A stretch of DNA of 45,692 nucleotides from an uncultured Clostridium sp. (GTDB lineage Bacteria; Bacillota; Clostridia; TANB77; CAG-508), in NCBI GenBank assembly GCA_948471055.1, contig CAOKQZ010000013.1, forward strand, positions 1 through 45,692. Direction: 5' to 3'. A program made the position numbers and the translations under genes. Within the stretch, counting starts at the first letter, position 1; every line of letters starts with the position of its first letter. Positions 8,543 to 17,346 of the stretch are shown in pieces. A model generated the notes under the pieces. It was not told where the DNA came from and searched no databases. It was given only the letters and a program-made list of their open reading frames with translations.

Positions 8543-9229
8543 TATGGGAGACTATGACAAGATGTTAACGATGTTAACACCGGGTCTTGGAAAAATAAGC
8601 TGTGCTGCCAAAGGAGCAAGAAGAGCAAAAAGTGCACTTCTTGCTGGTAGCCAGTTTTTATGCTTTGGAGAATATATGTTATACCAAGGAGCAAGCACCT
8701 ATCACATAAATTCTTGTGAAACCATCGAAATGTTTTACCATTTAAGAACCGATTTTGATAAATTGAAATATGCAAGCCATATTACCAAAATCATTTGTGA
8801 TGTAACCAATGAAAATGAAAATAGCTACAAAATTTTGCAATTATATTTAAACACACTCTATACCTTATCTGAAACCGATAAAAATATGGATTTTGTATTA
8901 GCAATTTTTAAAATAAGGCTTTTATGCATTTTAGGATTTACACCACATATTTCTTCTTGCAAAGAATGCCGGTAGTAAGGAAGATTTACTATACTTTAGC
9001 TTTCGAGATAGTGGATTAAAATGTGGCATCCACGCAAAATTCGATAAAAGTGTCATGCAAATATCACGGAGCCACCAAAGATGCTATTTCCTATATTGTA
9101 CTAGCACCACCCAAAAAACTATTCTCTTTCCAAATCAGCGAAAACTGCATAAAAGAGTTAGAATTAATAGCAAAAATCTATTTAAACGAAAAACTAGAAA
9201 AAGACTACAAATTAGAAGGATTCTTGTAG
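8484..9229 (+). CDS. recO: DNA repair protein RecO, needs two +1 frameshifts at CGG
   Basis: The first frame (8484-8975) encodes the OB-fold N-domain (TNGIVIRESNMGDYDKMLTMLTPGLGK) and part of the helical domain, ending CGG TAG. Skipping the C at 8970 restores the zinc-ribbon glycine (CKECG) and continues SKEDLLYFSFRDSGLKCG. A second CGG at 9067-9069 again needs a skipped C (QIS-G-ATKDAISYIV) to reach the last frame, which ends at 9229. The joined protein is 247 residues, the usual RecO length. RecO loads RecA with RecR in RecF-pathway repair and should matter to a cell. Two identical sites in one essential-type gene argue against random decay. Confidence 0.8.
8970..8973 (+). other. CGG+1 frameshift site 1 in recO (CGGT)
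   Basis: In-frame TGC CGG TAG. Skipping C yields CxxC-Gly, the conserved RecO zinc-ribbon glycine (residue 163). Confidence 0.8.
9067..9070 (+). other. CGG+1 frameshift site 2 in recO (CGGA)
   Basis: After the first shift, TCA CGG AGC is in frame. Skipping C reads GGA GCC ACC and continues to the natural RecO C-terminus (Gly at about 195). The unshifted frame stays open to 9267, so a stop codon is not part of the signal. Confidence 0.8.
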
Positions 9230-9274
9230 TGGAGAGCCTTGTGTTCGCCCTTTTTAAAATCCATTGAAAACTTG

Positions 9275-9303
9275 TTGCAAAAATTAAAAATGTAGTATAT
9301 AAT
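9275..9303 (+). promoter_or_regulatory. Sigma-A-type promoter of hpf
   Basis: TTGCAA at 9275-9280 and TATAAT at 9298-9303 with 17-base spacing, about 50 bases upstream of the hpf start. Confidence 0.65.
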
Positions 9304-9352
9304 CAAACCATAAACAAAAGAACATACGAAATAAAGAAAGGAAGAGAGTGTT

Positions 9353-9883
9353 ATGAATATCAAAATAACAGGAAAAGATTTAACTGCAACAGAAGCCATA
9401 AAAGACTATGTGACAAAAAAAGTAGAAAGACTTGTAAAATATTTTGGGGAGGATATGGAAGTAACAGCAACCATCAAATGCGAAAAAAACGAACAAATTG
9501 CAGAACTATTACTATTAGCCAATGGAGATACCTACAAAGCAGTGACCTCGCATAAAGACCTATATGCTGCCATAGACAAAGACATTGACATTTTAGAAGG
9601 ACAAATTAGAAAAACCAAAACCAAAAAAGATAAAATGAATAAAGAAGATTCCATTAAACAAAAAGAAATTCTATACATGAATGACAAACACGAAGTAGAA
9701 GAAGAAATTATAAAAACCATTTACTACGAAGCAAAACCAATGGCAGTAGAAGATGCCATTTTAAAACTGCAAGAAAAACCACAAGACATTTTCTATACGT
9801 TCATTAACATTGATACCAATAAAGTAAATGTTGTATTTAAACTAAAAAATTCAAAAAATTATGGTATTGTAGAACCAGAATAA
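9353..9883 (+). CDS. hpf: Long-form ribosome hibernation promoting factor
   Basis: 176 residues. The N-terminal ribosome-binding HPF/YfiA domain (MNIKITGKDLTATEAIKDYV... to about 95) binds the 30S decoding region. The C-terminal domain (about 115-173, IIKTIYYEAKPMAVEDAILKLQ ending NYGIVEPE) is the dimerisation module that pairs ribosomes into 100S particles in Gram-positive bacteria. It has its own promoter and its own terminator, so it is transcribed alone. RBS GAAAGGAAGAGAG. Confidence 0.95.
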   Translation: MNIKITGKDLTATEAIKDYVTKKVERLVKYFGEDMEVTATIKCEKNEQIAELLLLANGDTYKAVTSHKDLYAAIDKDIDILEGQIRKTKTKKDKMNKEDSIKQKEILYMNDKHEVEEEIIKTIYYEAKPMAVEDAILKLQEKPQDIFYTFINIDTNKVNVVFKLKNSKNYGIVEPE

Positions 9884-9893
9884 AGGTATAATA

Positions 9894-9923
9894 AAAAGGT
9901 AGGAACACATTTCCTGCCTTTTT
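9894..9923 (+). terminator. Intrinsic terminator of hpf
   Basis: AAAAAGGTAGGAA pairs with TTCCTGCCTTTTT around ACACA. This is the first copy of a roughly 63-base segment repeated after the next gene. Confidence 0.75.
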
Positions 9924-9956
9924 ATGTATTACTACATAAAAAACAAAAAGTACATG
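9894..9956 (+). repeat. Direct repeat, left copy, flanking the AAA_14 gene
   Basis: About 63 bases (terminator plus TATGTATTACTACATAAAAAA and flank), nearly identical to 11279-11342. Only a few substitutions and one single-base length difference separate them. Confidence 0.7.
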
Positions 9957-10026
9957 TAATAAGAAAAAAGATAGTAAACAGAATTTATTAAAATACCAAT
10001 TTTGTTTATTAAGATAAACAAAATTG

Positions 10027-10055
10027 TTGACAAATACTAATAAAGGTTTTATAAT
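10027..10055 (+). promoter_or_regulatory. Consensus promoter of the AAA_14 ATPase gene
   Basis: TTGACA (10027-10032), 17 bases, TATAAT (10050-10055): perfect hexamers and spacing. The RBS AAAGGAGG follows closely. Confidence 0.75.
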
Positions 10056-10079
10056 AAAATAGAAAAGGAGGAATGGAAT

Positions 10080-11279
10080 GTGATTATTCGTGAAAAGTAT
10101 TTATCTAAAATTAGACCATTTTATGATCAAGATTTAATAAAGGTAATAATGGGAGTTAGAAGATGTGGAAAATCTGTTATATTGTTACAAATAATAGATG
10201 AATTAAAACAAAAAGGAATCCCCGAATCTCAAATCATATATATTAATTTTGAATATGAAGATTATGCATTTATAAAAGATGATATGGATTTACATGGTTA
10301 TATCAAAGAAAAAATAGTAAATAAAGACAAGTATTACTTATTGTTTGATGAAATACAAAATGTTGAAAAATGGGAAAAAGCAATCAATTCCTTTAAAGCA
10401 TCCAAAAATGTATCAATTTTTATTACCGGGTCTAACAGTGATTTACTATCAGGAGAGCTTGCCACACATATAGCAGGAAGATATGTAAGTTTTAAAACCT
10501 ATCCATTCACATTTAAAGAAGTATGTGAATTAAAAAATATAACAGATAAAAAAGATTTAGAAGAAGCATTTGAGGATTATATGACATGGGGAGGAATGCC
10601 ACAAAGATTTATTTTAACAGATGAAATTCAAACAAGAACATATTTATCAGATATTTATAATTCTATTTTAGTAAAAGATATTATAACTAGATTTAATATA
10701 AAAGATTTGGATTTATTTAATAGAATCGTAGAATATATAGTTACAACACCATCACAGAATTTCTCCGCAGAAAGTTTATCAAACTATTTCTTAAACAAAG
10801 ACGATAGAGAAGTTGCAAAAATAACTTTATACAACTATTTAGAATACATGACAAAAGCGATGATGATAAATAAGGCTGACAGATATGATGTTAGAGGCAA
10901 AAGAATATTAAATGGTAAATATAAATACTATTTAACAGATTTGGGATTTGGACAAATAATGAATATTGGAAAAAGACCACAATTAGGAGCATACTTAGAA
11001 AACATTGTATATAATGAGTTACTAGTTAGAGGATACGATGTTAAAGTAGGAAATTTAGAAAATGGAGAAATAGACTTTATAGCGACAAGATTTAAAGAAA
11101 AAATATATATCCAAGTTGCGTACATTCTAGTAGATGATTCTGTTGTAGATAGAGAATTCGGGGCATTTAAAAAAATAGAAGATAATTATCCTAAATATGT
11201 AATAACGATGGATAAATTTGATTTTTCTCAAGATGGTATCATTCATAAAAATGTGATTGATTGGTTATTAGAAGATTAA
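10080..11279 (+). CDS. AAA_14 / DUF4143 family ATPase
   Basis: 399 residues. The N-terminal AAA_14 domain has Walker A GVRRCGKS (about 22-29), Walker B YLLFDEIQ and sensor-like FITGSNSDLL. The C-terminal DUF4143 domain includes LGAYLENIVYNELLVRGYDVKVG and a nuclease-like GEIDFIATRF segment. These ATPases are common, patchily distributed accessory genes of unknown role, often linked to mobile DNA. GTG start at 10080 after AAAGGAGGAATGGAAT. The gene has its own consensus promoter and is flanked by two copies of the hpf terminator segment, consistent with a recent insertion between hpf and the SASP gene. Confidence 0.85.
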   Translation: MIIREKYLSKIRPFYDQDLIKVIMGVRRCGKSVILLQIIDELKQKGIPESQIIYINFEYEDYAFIKDDMDLHGYIKEKIVNKDKYYLLFDEIQNVEKWEKAINSFKASKNVSIFITGSNSDLLSGELATHIAGRYVSFKTYPFTFKEVCELKNITDKKDLEEAFEDYMTWGGMPQRFILTDEIQTRTYLSDIYNSILVKDIITRFNIKDLDLFNRIVEYIVTTPSQNFSAESLSNYFLNKDDREVAKITLYNYLEYMTKAMMINKADRYDVRGKRILNGKYKYYLTDLGFGQIMNIGKRPQLGAYLENIVYNELLVRGYDVKVGNLENGEIDFIATRFKEKIYIQVAYILVDDSVVDREFGAFKKIEDNYPKYVITMDKFDFSQDGIIHKNVIDWLLED

Positions 11280-11342
11280 AAAAGGCAGGAATACATTTCC
11301 TGCCTTTTTATGTATTACTACGTAAAAAAACAAAAAATACAT
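11279..11342 (+). repeat. Direct repeat, right copy (also terminator of the AAA_14 gene)
   Basis: AAAAAGGCAGGAA pairs with TTCCTGCCTTTTT, then TATGTATTACTACGTAAAAAA. It is nearly identical to 9894-9956. It terminates the ATPase gene and marks the right end of the presumed insertion. Confidence 0.7.
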
Positions 11343-11380
11343 TCCTACCTTCATTTATGATAATCTAGTTTAGTAAAAAA

Positions 11381-11587
11381 CTATCTACCAATCATGTTGT
11401 TTTCAGCTTGTTGAATCATTTTTCTTACCATGTTACCACCGATTTTTCCAGCGTCTTTAGCTGAAATGTTTCCGTTGTAACCATCTTTTAAAGTAACACC
11501 TACTTCGCTAGCTACTTCATATTTGAATTTTTCTAAAGCGTTCATAGCTTCTGGAACAGCTTTTATATTACTATTGTTTGATGCCAT
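11381..11587 (-). CDS. Alpha/beta-type small acid-soluble spore protein
   Basis: 68 residues with both SASP signatures. KYEVASEVGVTL holds the GPR protease cleavage site (Glu-Val-Ala-Ser-Glu), and GKIGGNMVRKMIQQAENNM is the second DNA-binding helix. SASPs saturate forespore DNA, force an A-like form and protect it from UV and chemicals, then feed amino acids to germination. The RBS is a strong GGAGGTG. Upstream on this strand a CATTCTA at about 11662-11668 resembles a forespore sigma-G/F -10 element, but I see no convincing -35. Confidence 0.95.
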   Translation of the reverse strand: MASNNSNIKAVPEAMNALEKFKYEVASEVGVTLKDGYNGNISAKDAGKIGGNMVRKMIQQAENNMIGR

Positions 11588-11727
11588 CGTTATTTCACCT
11601 CCTGCAAAATATTTTACATTTTTGAAAAAACATTCTTGCTTCTTCGATATATAGAATGTGCAATAAATACAAAAATAAACTGGAAATTATTTCATATGTA
11701 AAATGTGTGAAAATATTGTGTTTTTTG

Positions 11728-11756
11728 TTGTAAAGTTTGATTTTTTTTTGTATAAT
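11728..11756 (+). promoter_or_regulatory. Promoter of the HAD phosphatase gene
   Basis: TTGTAA (11728-11733), 17 bases including a T tract, TATAAT (11751-11756). Confidence 0.5.
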
Positions 11757-11788
11757 AAATTGAAAAACTACGAAAGAAGGGGAAAAGC

Positions 11789-12677
11789 ATGTACAAATTA
11801 ATTGCCATTGATTTAGATGGAACTTTGTTAAATTCTTATGGTGAAATAAGTTCTAAAAACAAAGAGGCAATAAAAAAAGCAATAAACCAAGGTATTTATG
11901 TTGTAATTGCTTCTCGGAAGAATGCCACAAGCGGTAAAAAGTATTGCAAATGAAATTGGTGTGGATCGTTATACAATTTGTGGCAATGGCACTTTAATTT
12001 ATGATTTACAAAATGAAGAAGTTTTATACGATGCGTTTATGGAAAAAGAAAAAGTATTAAACATTATGAAAATTTGTGAAGAAAATAGCATTTATTATAA
12101 TTTGTACACCATGAACGAAGTATTAACAAAATCGCTAAATTACAATACTCTTTTTTACGATAAAGAAAATAGTAAAAAACCAATGGAAAAAAGAACAAAC
12201 ATTAATATAATACCACATCTTTATGAATATATTCAGGGAAAAGAAGATCTACCAATTTTAAAAATGACAATTTGCGATAATGATAAAATCATTTTTGATA
12301 GTATTATAAAAAAATTAAAATTAATACCAAAAATTGATGTTTTGGAAGTAGAGCATATGTCAAGAAAAATCATAAAAGATGGTACCGAAGAAGTTCCAGT
12401 AGAATATTACTATACGGAAATCGCAAAAAAGAACACCAATAAATGGTCTGCCATTGAATATTTAATTCAAAAGCTAAAGATAAAACCAGAAGAAGTGGTA
12501 GCAATTGGGGATAATGCAAATGATAAAGAAATGGTAGAAAAAGCAGGACTTGGAATCGCTATGGGAAATTCCATGCTCTCTACCAATCAAATAGGAGATG
12601 TTATTGTAAAAGATAACGACCACGATGGAGTAGCAGAAGCGATAGATAAATATATAACCACACTTAAAATAGTATAG
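11789..12677 (+). CDS. Cof-type HAD-superfamily phosphatase, needs one +1 frameshift at CGG
   Basis: From the ATG at 11789 the protein begins MYKLIAIDLDGTLLNS, the HAD motif I with the nucleophile Asp. At 11915-11917 the frame reads TCT CGG AAG and would end at a TGA at 11951. Skipping C gives IASGRMPQAV, the Cof-family motif II (Ser-Gly-Arg), and the frame then runs to 12677 through motif III/IV (AIGDNANDKEMVEKAG). The joined product is 295 residues. The family dephosphorylates sugar phosphates, pyridoxal phosphate or flavin precursors; the substrate here cannot be told. Without the shift neither half is an enzyme: the start and nucleophile are in one frame and the rest in another. RBS AGAAGGGGA. 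Confidence 0.85.
11915..11918 (+). other. CGG+1 frameshift site in HAD gene (CGGA)
   Basis: In-frame TCT CGG AAG. Skipping C reads TCT GGA AGA = Ser-Gly-Arg, the conserved Cof motif II (Gly at residue 43). Confidence 0.8.
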
Positions 12678-12853
12678 GAAAAATATTAAAAAAGCAGTTA
12701 CGGATACGTAGAAAAAAGGAATATTACAAAAATGTTACAACTGCATGATTTTTACATGACAACTACTTTAAAACTGTTGTGTTTCAAGATAAATTGTTAT
12801 AAAATAAAAGAAATAGTGTTATTTTGTCATAACCATGTAAGGAGGAATTTAAA

Positions 12854-13744
12854 ATGGCAACAAATCCAATGCAAAAAAAAGCAAGAAATTCAATGTTAGT
12901 AGGAATTATCGTAGGGCTACTAATAGGATGTGTAGGAATTGCATTTTTCTTTATGCAAGCAACCAATTATAAAAAACAAATAGATACAGCGCAAGCGAAT
13001 ACAAGGCAAGCGTATGTTTTAAAGAACGATATTAAATCAGGAACTAATATTACATTAGACGATTTAGTACAAGTAAGTGCTCTAAAAGATGTTATCCCAA
13101 CAGATTACGTTACATTAGAAGATATTACCGAAAATACCATTGCAAAATTAGATTTAACAAGAGGACTTGTTTTATCAAAAGCAATGATACAAGAATCGGA
13201 TGCAAAAGTAACAGCAGATTTAAGAGAACAACAATATAATATGGTTATCTTACCACAATATTTAGAACAAGATAGTTATATTGATATTCGTTTAACATTA
13301 CCAAATGGACAAGACTATATTGTTGTATCTAAAAAACGTATTAAACAAATTACAGAAGATACCATTTGGATTGATATGTACGAACAAGAAAGTCTAGTTA
13401 TGAGTAACGCGATTGTAGAAGCTTATATGATGCCAGGTTCTAAATTGTATGCAACCACTTACGTAGAACCAGGAATCCAAGCAAATGCAACACCAACTTT
13501 TGTTCCAAGAGCAGAAGTAATTAATCTAATGAATTCCGATCCAAATATTGTAGCAGAAGCAAGACAAGAATTAGCAGCAAGATATTCTAGTTTGATGGTA
13601 AGAAGAGAACAGGACATTAATTCACAACTTAATGCGGTTGGTGAAGATGCTAGATCAAACTTAGAAACAAACATGGAACAAGAAATCACAAGATCAAAAG
13701 AAGCAAGAAAAGAATATATGGATTCTCTAAATGCGGGAATATAA
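12854..13744 (+). CDS. CpaB/RcpC-like SAF-domain pilus assembly protein
   Basis: 296 residues: a cytoplasmic basic start, one membrane helix (about 14-35), a short helix, then a SAF domain (about 52-115, AYVLKNDIKSGTNITLDDLVQ... LDLTRGLVLSKAMI) as in CpaB/RcpC and flagellar FlgA. A further beta domain and a charged helical C-terminus with repeated Arg/Glu follow. In Tad systems CpaB helps build the periplasmic part of the pilus machine; in a Gram-positive cell it would sit on the outer face of the membrane. First gene of the Tad-like locus. RBS AAGGAGGA. The C-terminal helix (about 225-296) is not usual for CpaB. Confidence 0.8.
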   Translation: MATNPMQKKARNSMLVGIIVGLLIGCVGIAFFFMQATNYKKQIDTAQANTRQAYVLKNDIKSGTNITLDDLVQVSALKDVIPTDYVTLEDITENTIAKLDLTRGLVLSKAMIQESDAKVTADLREQQYNMVILPQYLEQDSYIDIRLTLPNGQDYIVVSKKRIKQITEDTIWIDMYEQESLVMSNAIVEAYMMPGSKLYATTYVEPGIQANATPTFVPRAEVINLMNSDPNIVAEARQELAARYSSLMVRREQDINSQLNAVGEDARSNLETNMEQEITRSKEARKEYMDSLNAGI

Positions 13745-13763
13745 AAGGAAGGATAAATAAGAC

Positions 13764-14465
13764 ATGGAAAAGATAGGTTTTATTGGAAGTTATGATAAAA
13801 CAGATTTAATTATATATGTAGCAAAAGTACTTGTAACAGCAGGAAAAAAAGTACTTGTCATTGATAATACGGTTACACAAAAAGCAAAATATATTGTACC
13901 AGTCATTAATCCAACAAAAGCATATGTAACAGAGTTTGAAGGAATTGATGTTTCAGTAGGCTTTTGTAATTTTGAGGAAATTAAAAAATATTTATGTGTT
14001 CCAGAAGACAAAGAATTAGAATATGATTATTGTTTCATCGATATTGATAGTAATGAAAATTTTGAAAAATTTGATATGAAAAAAGCAAAACGAAATTATT
14101 TTGTTACATCCTTTGATTTATATTCCTTAAAAAGAGGACTTGAAATTATTAATGATTTTAAAGAACCGGTGGAATTAACTAAAATCTTATACTCAAAAGA
14201 TATTTTAAAAGAAGAAGATGATTATCTAAATTATGTTTCACTAGGAACAAAGGCGATATGGAATGAAGAAATCCGAGTATATATTCCATTTGATAATGGA
14301 GACCAAAACATTATTTTTGAAAACCAAAGAGTAGAAAAAATTGGAATACGAAAATTAAGTAGTTTATTTAGAGACGGATTATATTATATTGCTGCTGATA
14401 TTTTAGAAAAAAATGAAGAACTAGAGCTAAAAAAAGCATTTAAAATTTTAGAAAAGGAAGTGTAA
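13764..14465 (+). CDS. MinD/CpaE-like protein without a functional P-loop
   Basis: 233 residues with a Rossmann-like start MEKIGFIGSYDKTDLIIYVAKVLVTAGKKVLVID that follows the ParA/MinD layout. The P-loop is GSYDKTDL, lacking the paired Gly-Lys of the deviant Walker A (KGGxGKT), so nucleotide hydrolysis is doubtful. Later CFIDIDS matches the MinD Walker B strand. In Tad systems the CpaE/TadZ protein localises the machine at the pole. It lies 19 bases after cpaB and 4 bases before a second MinD-like gene, which suggests the two form a heteromer. The assignment rests on fold-like pattern and context, not on strong motifs. Confidence 0.6.
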   Translation: MEKIGFIGSYDKTDLIIYVAKVLVTAGKKVLVIDNTVTQKAKYIVPVINPTKAYVTEFEGIDVSVGFCNFEEIKKYLCVPEDKELEYDYCFIDIDSNENFEKFDMKKAKRNYFVTSFDLYSLKRGLEIINDFKEPVELTKILYSKDILKEEDDYLNYVSLGTKAIWNEEIRVYIPFDNGDQNIIFENQRVEKIGIRKLSSLFRDGLYYIAADILEKNEELELKKAFKILEKEV

Positions 14466-14469
14466 TACA

Positions 14470-15324
14470 ATGCCAATCGTAACATTTTGGAGTAATACCA
14501 AAAAACAAACAGGACAAACATTATCACTTGCAGCAATTGCAACTAGTATGGCAATTGAGCATAATTATAAAATTTTAATAGTATCAACCAAATATAATGA
14601 TAATACTTTAGAATTATGCTTTGGTTCCATGGATAAAAACAAAGCATTACTAAAAAAGCTAGTAAAAAATCCAGGGATGGCAGTCGACAATGGAATAGAA
14701 GGTTTAGCGAAAATGGCATATAGCAATCGAATGACACCAGAATCAATACAAAATTATACTCATGTTATCTATAAAAATAGGCTAGAGGTACTATATGGTT
14801 ATCGAGATTTAGAGGGAAGACCAACTGAGGAAGAATACTTGAAGATAAAAGGAAAATATAAAGATATTGTAAATAATGCCAATAAATTTTATGATTTAGT
14901 ATTTGTGGATTTAGACAAAGGATTAGAGGATGATTTAGCAAAGGACATATTAAAAATATCAGACATTACAGTTGTAAATGTGGAACAAAAAATGGACATG
15001 ATAAATGACTTTAATGACTTAATGAGCAAAGAAGATATTCCATTAAATAAAAAAGGAATTATCTTAAACATCGGACGTTTTGATAGTTTTTCAAAATATA
15101 GTGTAAAAAACATTTCTAGGTATACTGGAATTAAAAAGAATATTTCAGTGATTCCATACAACACCTTATATTTTGAAGCAGCAAGTGAAGAAACTGTTGC
15201 AGACCTATTTTTGAAAATTCGAAGAGTAAATGAAATCGATCGAAATGCTACTTTTGTAAAAGAAGTAAAACAGGCAGCAGAAAAGATTGTATATAAATTA
15301 CAAGAGTTACAAATGAGAATATAA
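14470..15324 (+). CDS. MinD/ParA-superfamily protein (second CpaE-like)
   Basis: 284 residues. WSNTKKQTGQTLSLAAIATSMA (residues 8 on) occupies the deviant Walker A position with TKKQTGQT: a lysine is present early but GK is replaced by GQ. LVFVDLDKGLEDDL matches Walker B. VVNVEQKMDMINDFNDL and the KKGIILNIGRFD strand follow the CpaE order. It is probably the partner of the preceding protein and the localisation factor of the pilus machine. The C-terminal part around FLKIRRVN is helical. RBS AAAAGGAAGTG overlaps the end of the previous gene. Confidence 0.65.
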   Translation: MPIVTFWSNTKKQTGQTLSLAAIATSMAIEHNYKILIVSTKYNDNTLELCFGSMDKNKALLKKLVKNPGMAVDNGIEGLAKMAYSNRMTPESIQNYTHVIYKNRLEVLYGYRDLEGRPTEEEYLKIKGKYKDIVNNANKFYDLVFVDLDKGLEDDLAKDILKISDITVVNVEQKMDMINDFNDLMSKEDIPLNKKGIILNIGRFDSFSKYSVKNISRYTGIKKNISVIPYNTLYFEAASEETVADLFLKIRRVNEIDRNATFVKEVKQAAEKIVYKLQELQMRI

Positions 15325-15350
15325 CTTAAGAAAAAGGAGGAGGACCTTAC

Positions 15351-17267
15351 ATGCTAATTAATGTTATCTTAATTGTAATTGTGCTATTAGGGGCAGGAAT
15401 GCTTTTTATGAGGTCAGTTGCAAAAAAGAAAGAGCAAAAAGTAGAACACGATGTAGAACAGAATGATAAAACATATACCTTGGAAAGAATGACAGAATTC
15501 GTAAAAAGAAGATTGGATGAAATTACCAAGATAAACTTGTACGATATAGGTCTTTCGGAAGAAGAATTAAAAAGAAGAAAAAAGAAAAAATATGAATTAA
15601 AAAAAGCATTAAAAGGATGTACTTATGGAGATGTTAATGATAAGAAATATGTAAAAGAATTAATTTATGACTTACTAATGAAAGAATATGGAGTTGATGA
15701 AACTAACATATCAAAAGCGATTCCATTTGATATTCCATCTCTATTAACCGACCAAGATAAATTTGATATTTTAATTTTAATGTACAAAAAAGAATTTGGT
15801 TATGAAGCATTAACACAAATAATAAAGAAATATAACTTAGCAACTCTAAAATACATATCAGGAGAAACCAAGCCATGCTATGTTATTACAGGAGAAGAAA
15901 TTAATGATATTTTTGAAAAAGAACAATTGGTACTATCCTTTGCCGATAAATTAAATGTAGTAGTACAAAGAATTTATCAACATTATAAAGGATATAGTAG
16001 TATTGATGAAGTAAGAGATATGAACATTGACGGTGTGTCTGGTGGTGTATCTGGACTTCCAGAATCTTTTCTTTCACAAGTTGCACAAACCGATGGAGAT
16101 TATCTAGACCAAGTCTTAGAAAATAAAGTACCACGTGCTTGTGATAGTATTTGGATTTTTTTCCAAGGTAAATCCATTCGTTTAGCTTTCCTTTCTTTTG
16201 GAACCGAAAGCGAATTAAAAAGAGTATGTCAAAATATTTACAAATATAATAACCCAGGACAATTATCGGATAGCAATGGTTATAAAATTAATGAAATGAA
16301 AGACGGCTCTCGTGTTGTTGTAGTAAGACCATCTTTCTCAGAAACATGGGCATTTTTCGTAAGAAAATTCGACGTAAAACGTGCAACCTTGGAACAATTA
16401 ATTGTATTCCCAGGAAAAGAACAAGCAATTGACTTATTAAAATTCTTAGTAAAAGGAGCAAGAATTATCTCTCTTACCGGAGAGCAAGGTTGTGGTAAAA
16501 CTACCATGCTTATGGGTATGATTGAAAATATTTATGAAACCATGAACATAAGGGTTCAAGAAACCGCTTTCGAGTTACACCTAAGAAAAATCTATCCAAC
16601 TAGAAACATCTTAACTTTCCGTGAAACCGAAACGATTTCTGGACAAGAAGGTCTAGACGTACAAAAGAAAACTGATGGTTCGGTAAACATCATTGGTGAG
16701 GTTGCAACAGACCCTGTTGCATCTTGGATGATACAAGCAGCCCAAGTTGCATCAAAATTCACTTTATTTACGCACCACGCAAAAACATTTCCAAACTTAG
16801 TAACTGCCCTTCGTAACTCTATGTTAAGAACAGGTGTATTTAATGATGAAAGAACCGCAGAAGAACAAGTTATTCAAGTATTAAATTTTGATATTCACCT
16901 AGTAAAAGACTTTAGAGGAAGAAGATATATTGAAAGAGTAACCGAATGTATTCCATTAGAAGATAAAAATGAATATAATTTTGACCACAGAAAAGAAAAG
17001 ACCCTAGAAGGAAAAATGGACAAATTTTTTGATAATGCCACCCATTACTTCACAAAAGTAACCGATAGACAATTATATAAATATGTCAATATTATGGAAT
17101 ATATTGATGGAGAATATGTATTAACCAATAAAATTTCAGACCATAACATAAAAGAAATGCGTGAAAACATGGATGATACTGACCTAGAAGCGTTCGACAA
17201 ATTCGTAGAAGAAAATTGGGGTACAAAGAAAAATACCAAAAGAACAACCAAAAAAATCAAGGCATAA
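15351..17267 (+). CDS. CpaF/TadA-type secretion ATPase
   Basis: 638 residues, longer than typical TadA (about 450) because of an N-terminal membrane helix (about 3-20) and a roughly 200-residue leader domain. The secretion ATPase core has Walker A TGEQGCGKTTM (about 376), an Asp/His box around RVQETAFELHLRKIYP, Walker B-like NIIGEVATDPVASWMIQAA (about 446) and the FTLFTHHAKT segment. TadA/CpaF hexamers power assembly of Flp/Tad pili on the cytoplasmic face of the membrane. The membrane helix at the start is unusual for the family. The Lys/Thr-rich tail (KKNTKRTTKKIKA) is basic. RBS AAAAGGAGGAGGA. Confidence 0.85.
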   Translation: MLINVILIVIVLLGAGMLFMRSVAKKKEQKVEHDVEQNDKTYTLERMTEFVKRRLDEITKINLYDIGLSEEELKRRKKKKYELKKALKGCTYGDVNDKKYVKELIYDLLMKEYGVDETNISKAIPFDIPSLLTDQDKFDILILMYKKEFGYEALTQIIKKYNLATLKYISGETKPCYVITGEEINDIFEKEQLVLSFADKLNVVVQRIYQHYKGYSSIDEVRDMNIDGVSGGVSGLPESFLSQVAQTDGDYLDQVLENKVPRACDSIWIFFQGKSIRLAFLSFGTESELKRVCQNIYKYNNPGQLSDSNGYKINEMKDGSRVVVVRPSFSETWAFFVRKFDVKRATLEQLIVFPGKEQAIDLLKFLVKGARIISLTGEQGCGKTTMLMGMIENIYETMNIRVQETAFELHLRKIYPTRNILTFRETETISGQEGLDVQKKTDGSVNIIGEVATDPVASWMIQAAQVASKFTLFTHHAKTFPNLVTALRNSMLRTGVFNDERTAEEQVIQVLNFDIHLVKDFRGRRYIERVTECIPLEDKNEYNFDHRKEKTLEGKMDKFFDNATHYFTKVTDRQLYKYVNIMEYIDGEYVLTNKISDHNIKEMRENMDDTDLEAFDKFVEENWGTKKNTKRTTKKIKA

Positions 17268-17276
17268 AAACCGTAG

Positions 17277-17298
17277 GGGTCGATGCCCACATCGACCC
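17277..17298 (+). repeat. Hairpin GGGTCGATG/CATCGACCC
   Basis: A nine-base perfect stem with a CCCA loop between the ATPase and membrane genes of the Tad-like locus. A sister copy with a nearly identical stem is at 22978-22999. Confidence 0.6.
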
Positions 17299-17346
17299 GA
17301 AAGGATGAAAAAATAACAATACTATAAGGGAGGTGCAAATGTTAAA

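Noticed and set aside
8970..9070. recO as an ordinary pseudogene
   Set aside because: Downstream frames keep full family similarity and natural length, with no nonsense codons apart from those reached by ignoring the CGG shifts.
9055..9267. Alternative frame over the recO C-terminus
   Set aside because: It is the middle recO frame continuing past the second CGG; it loses RecO similarity there.
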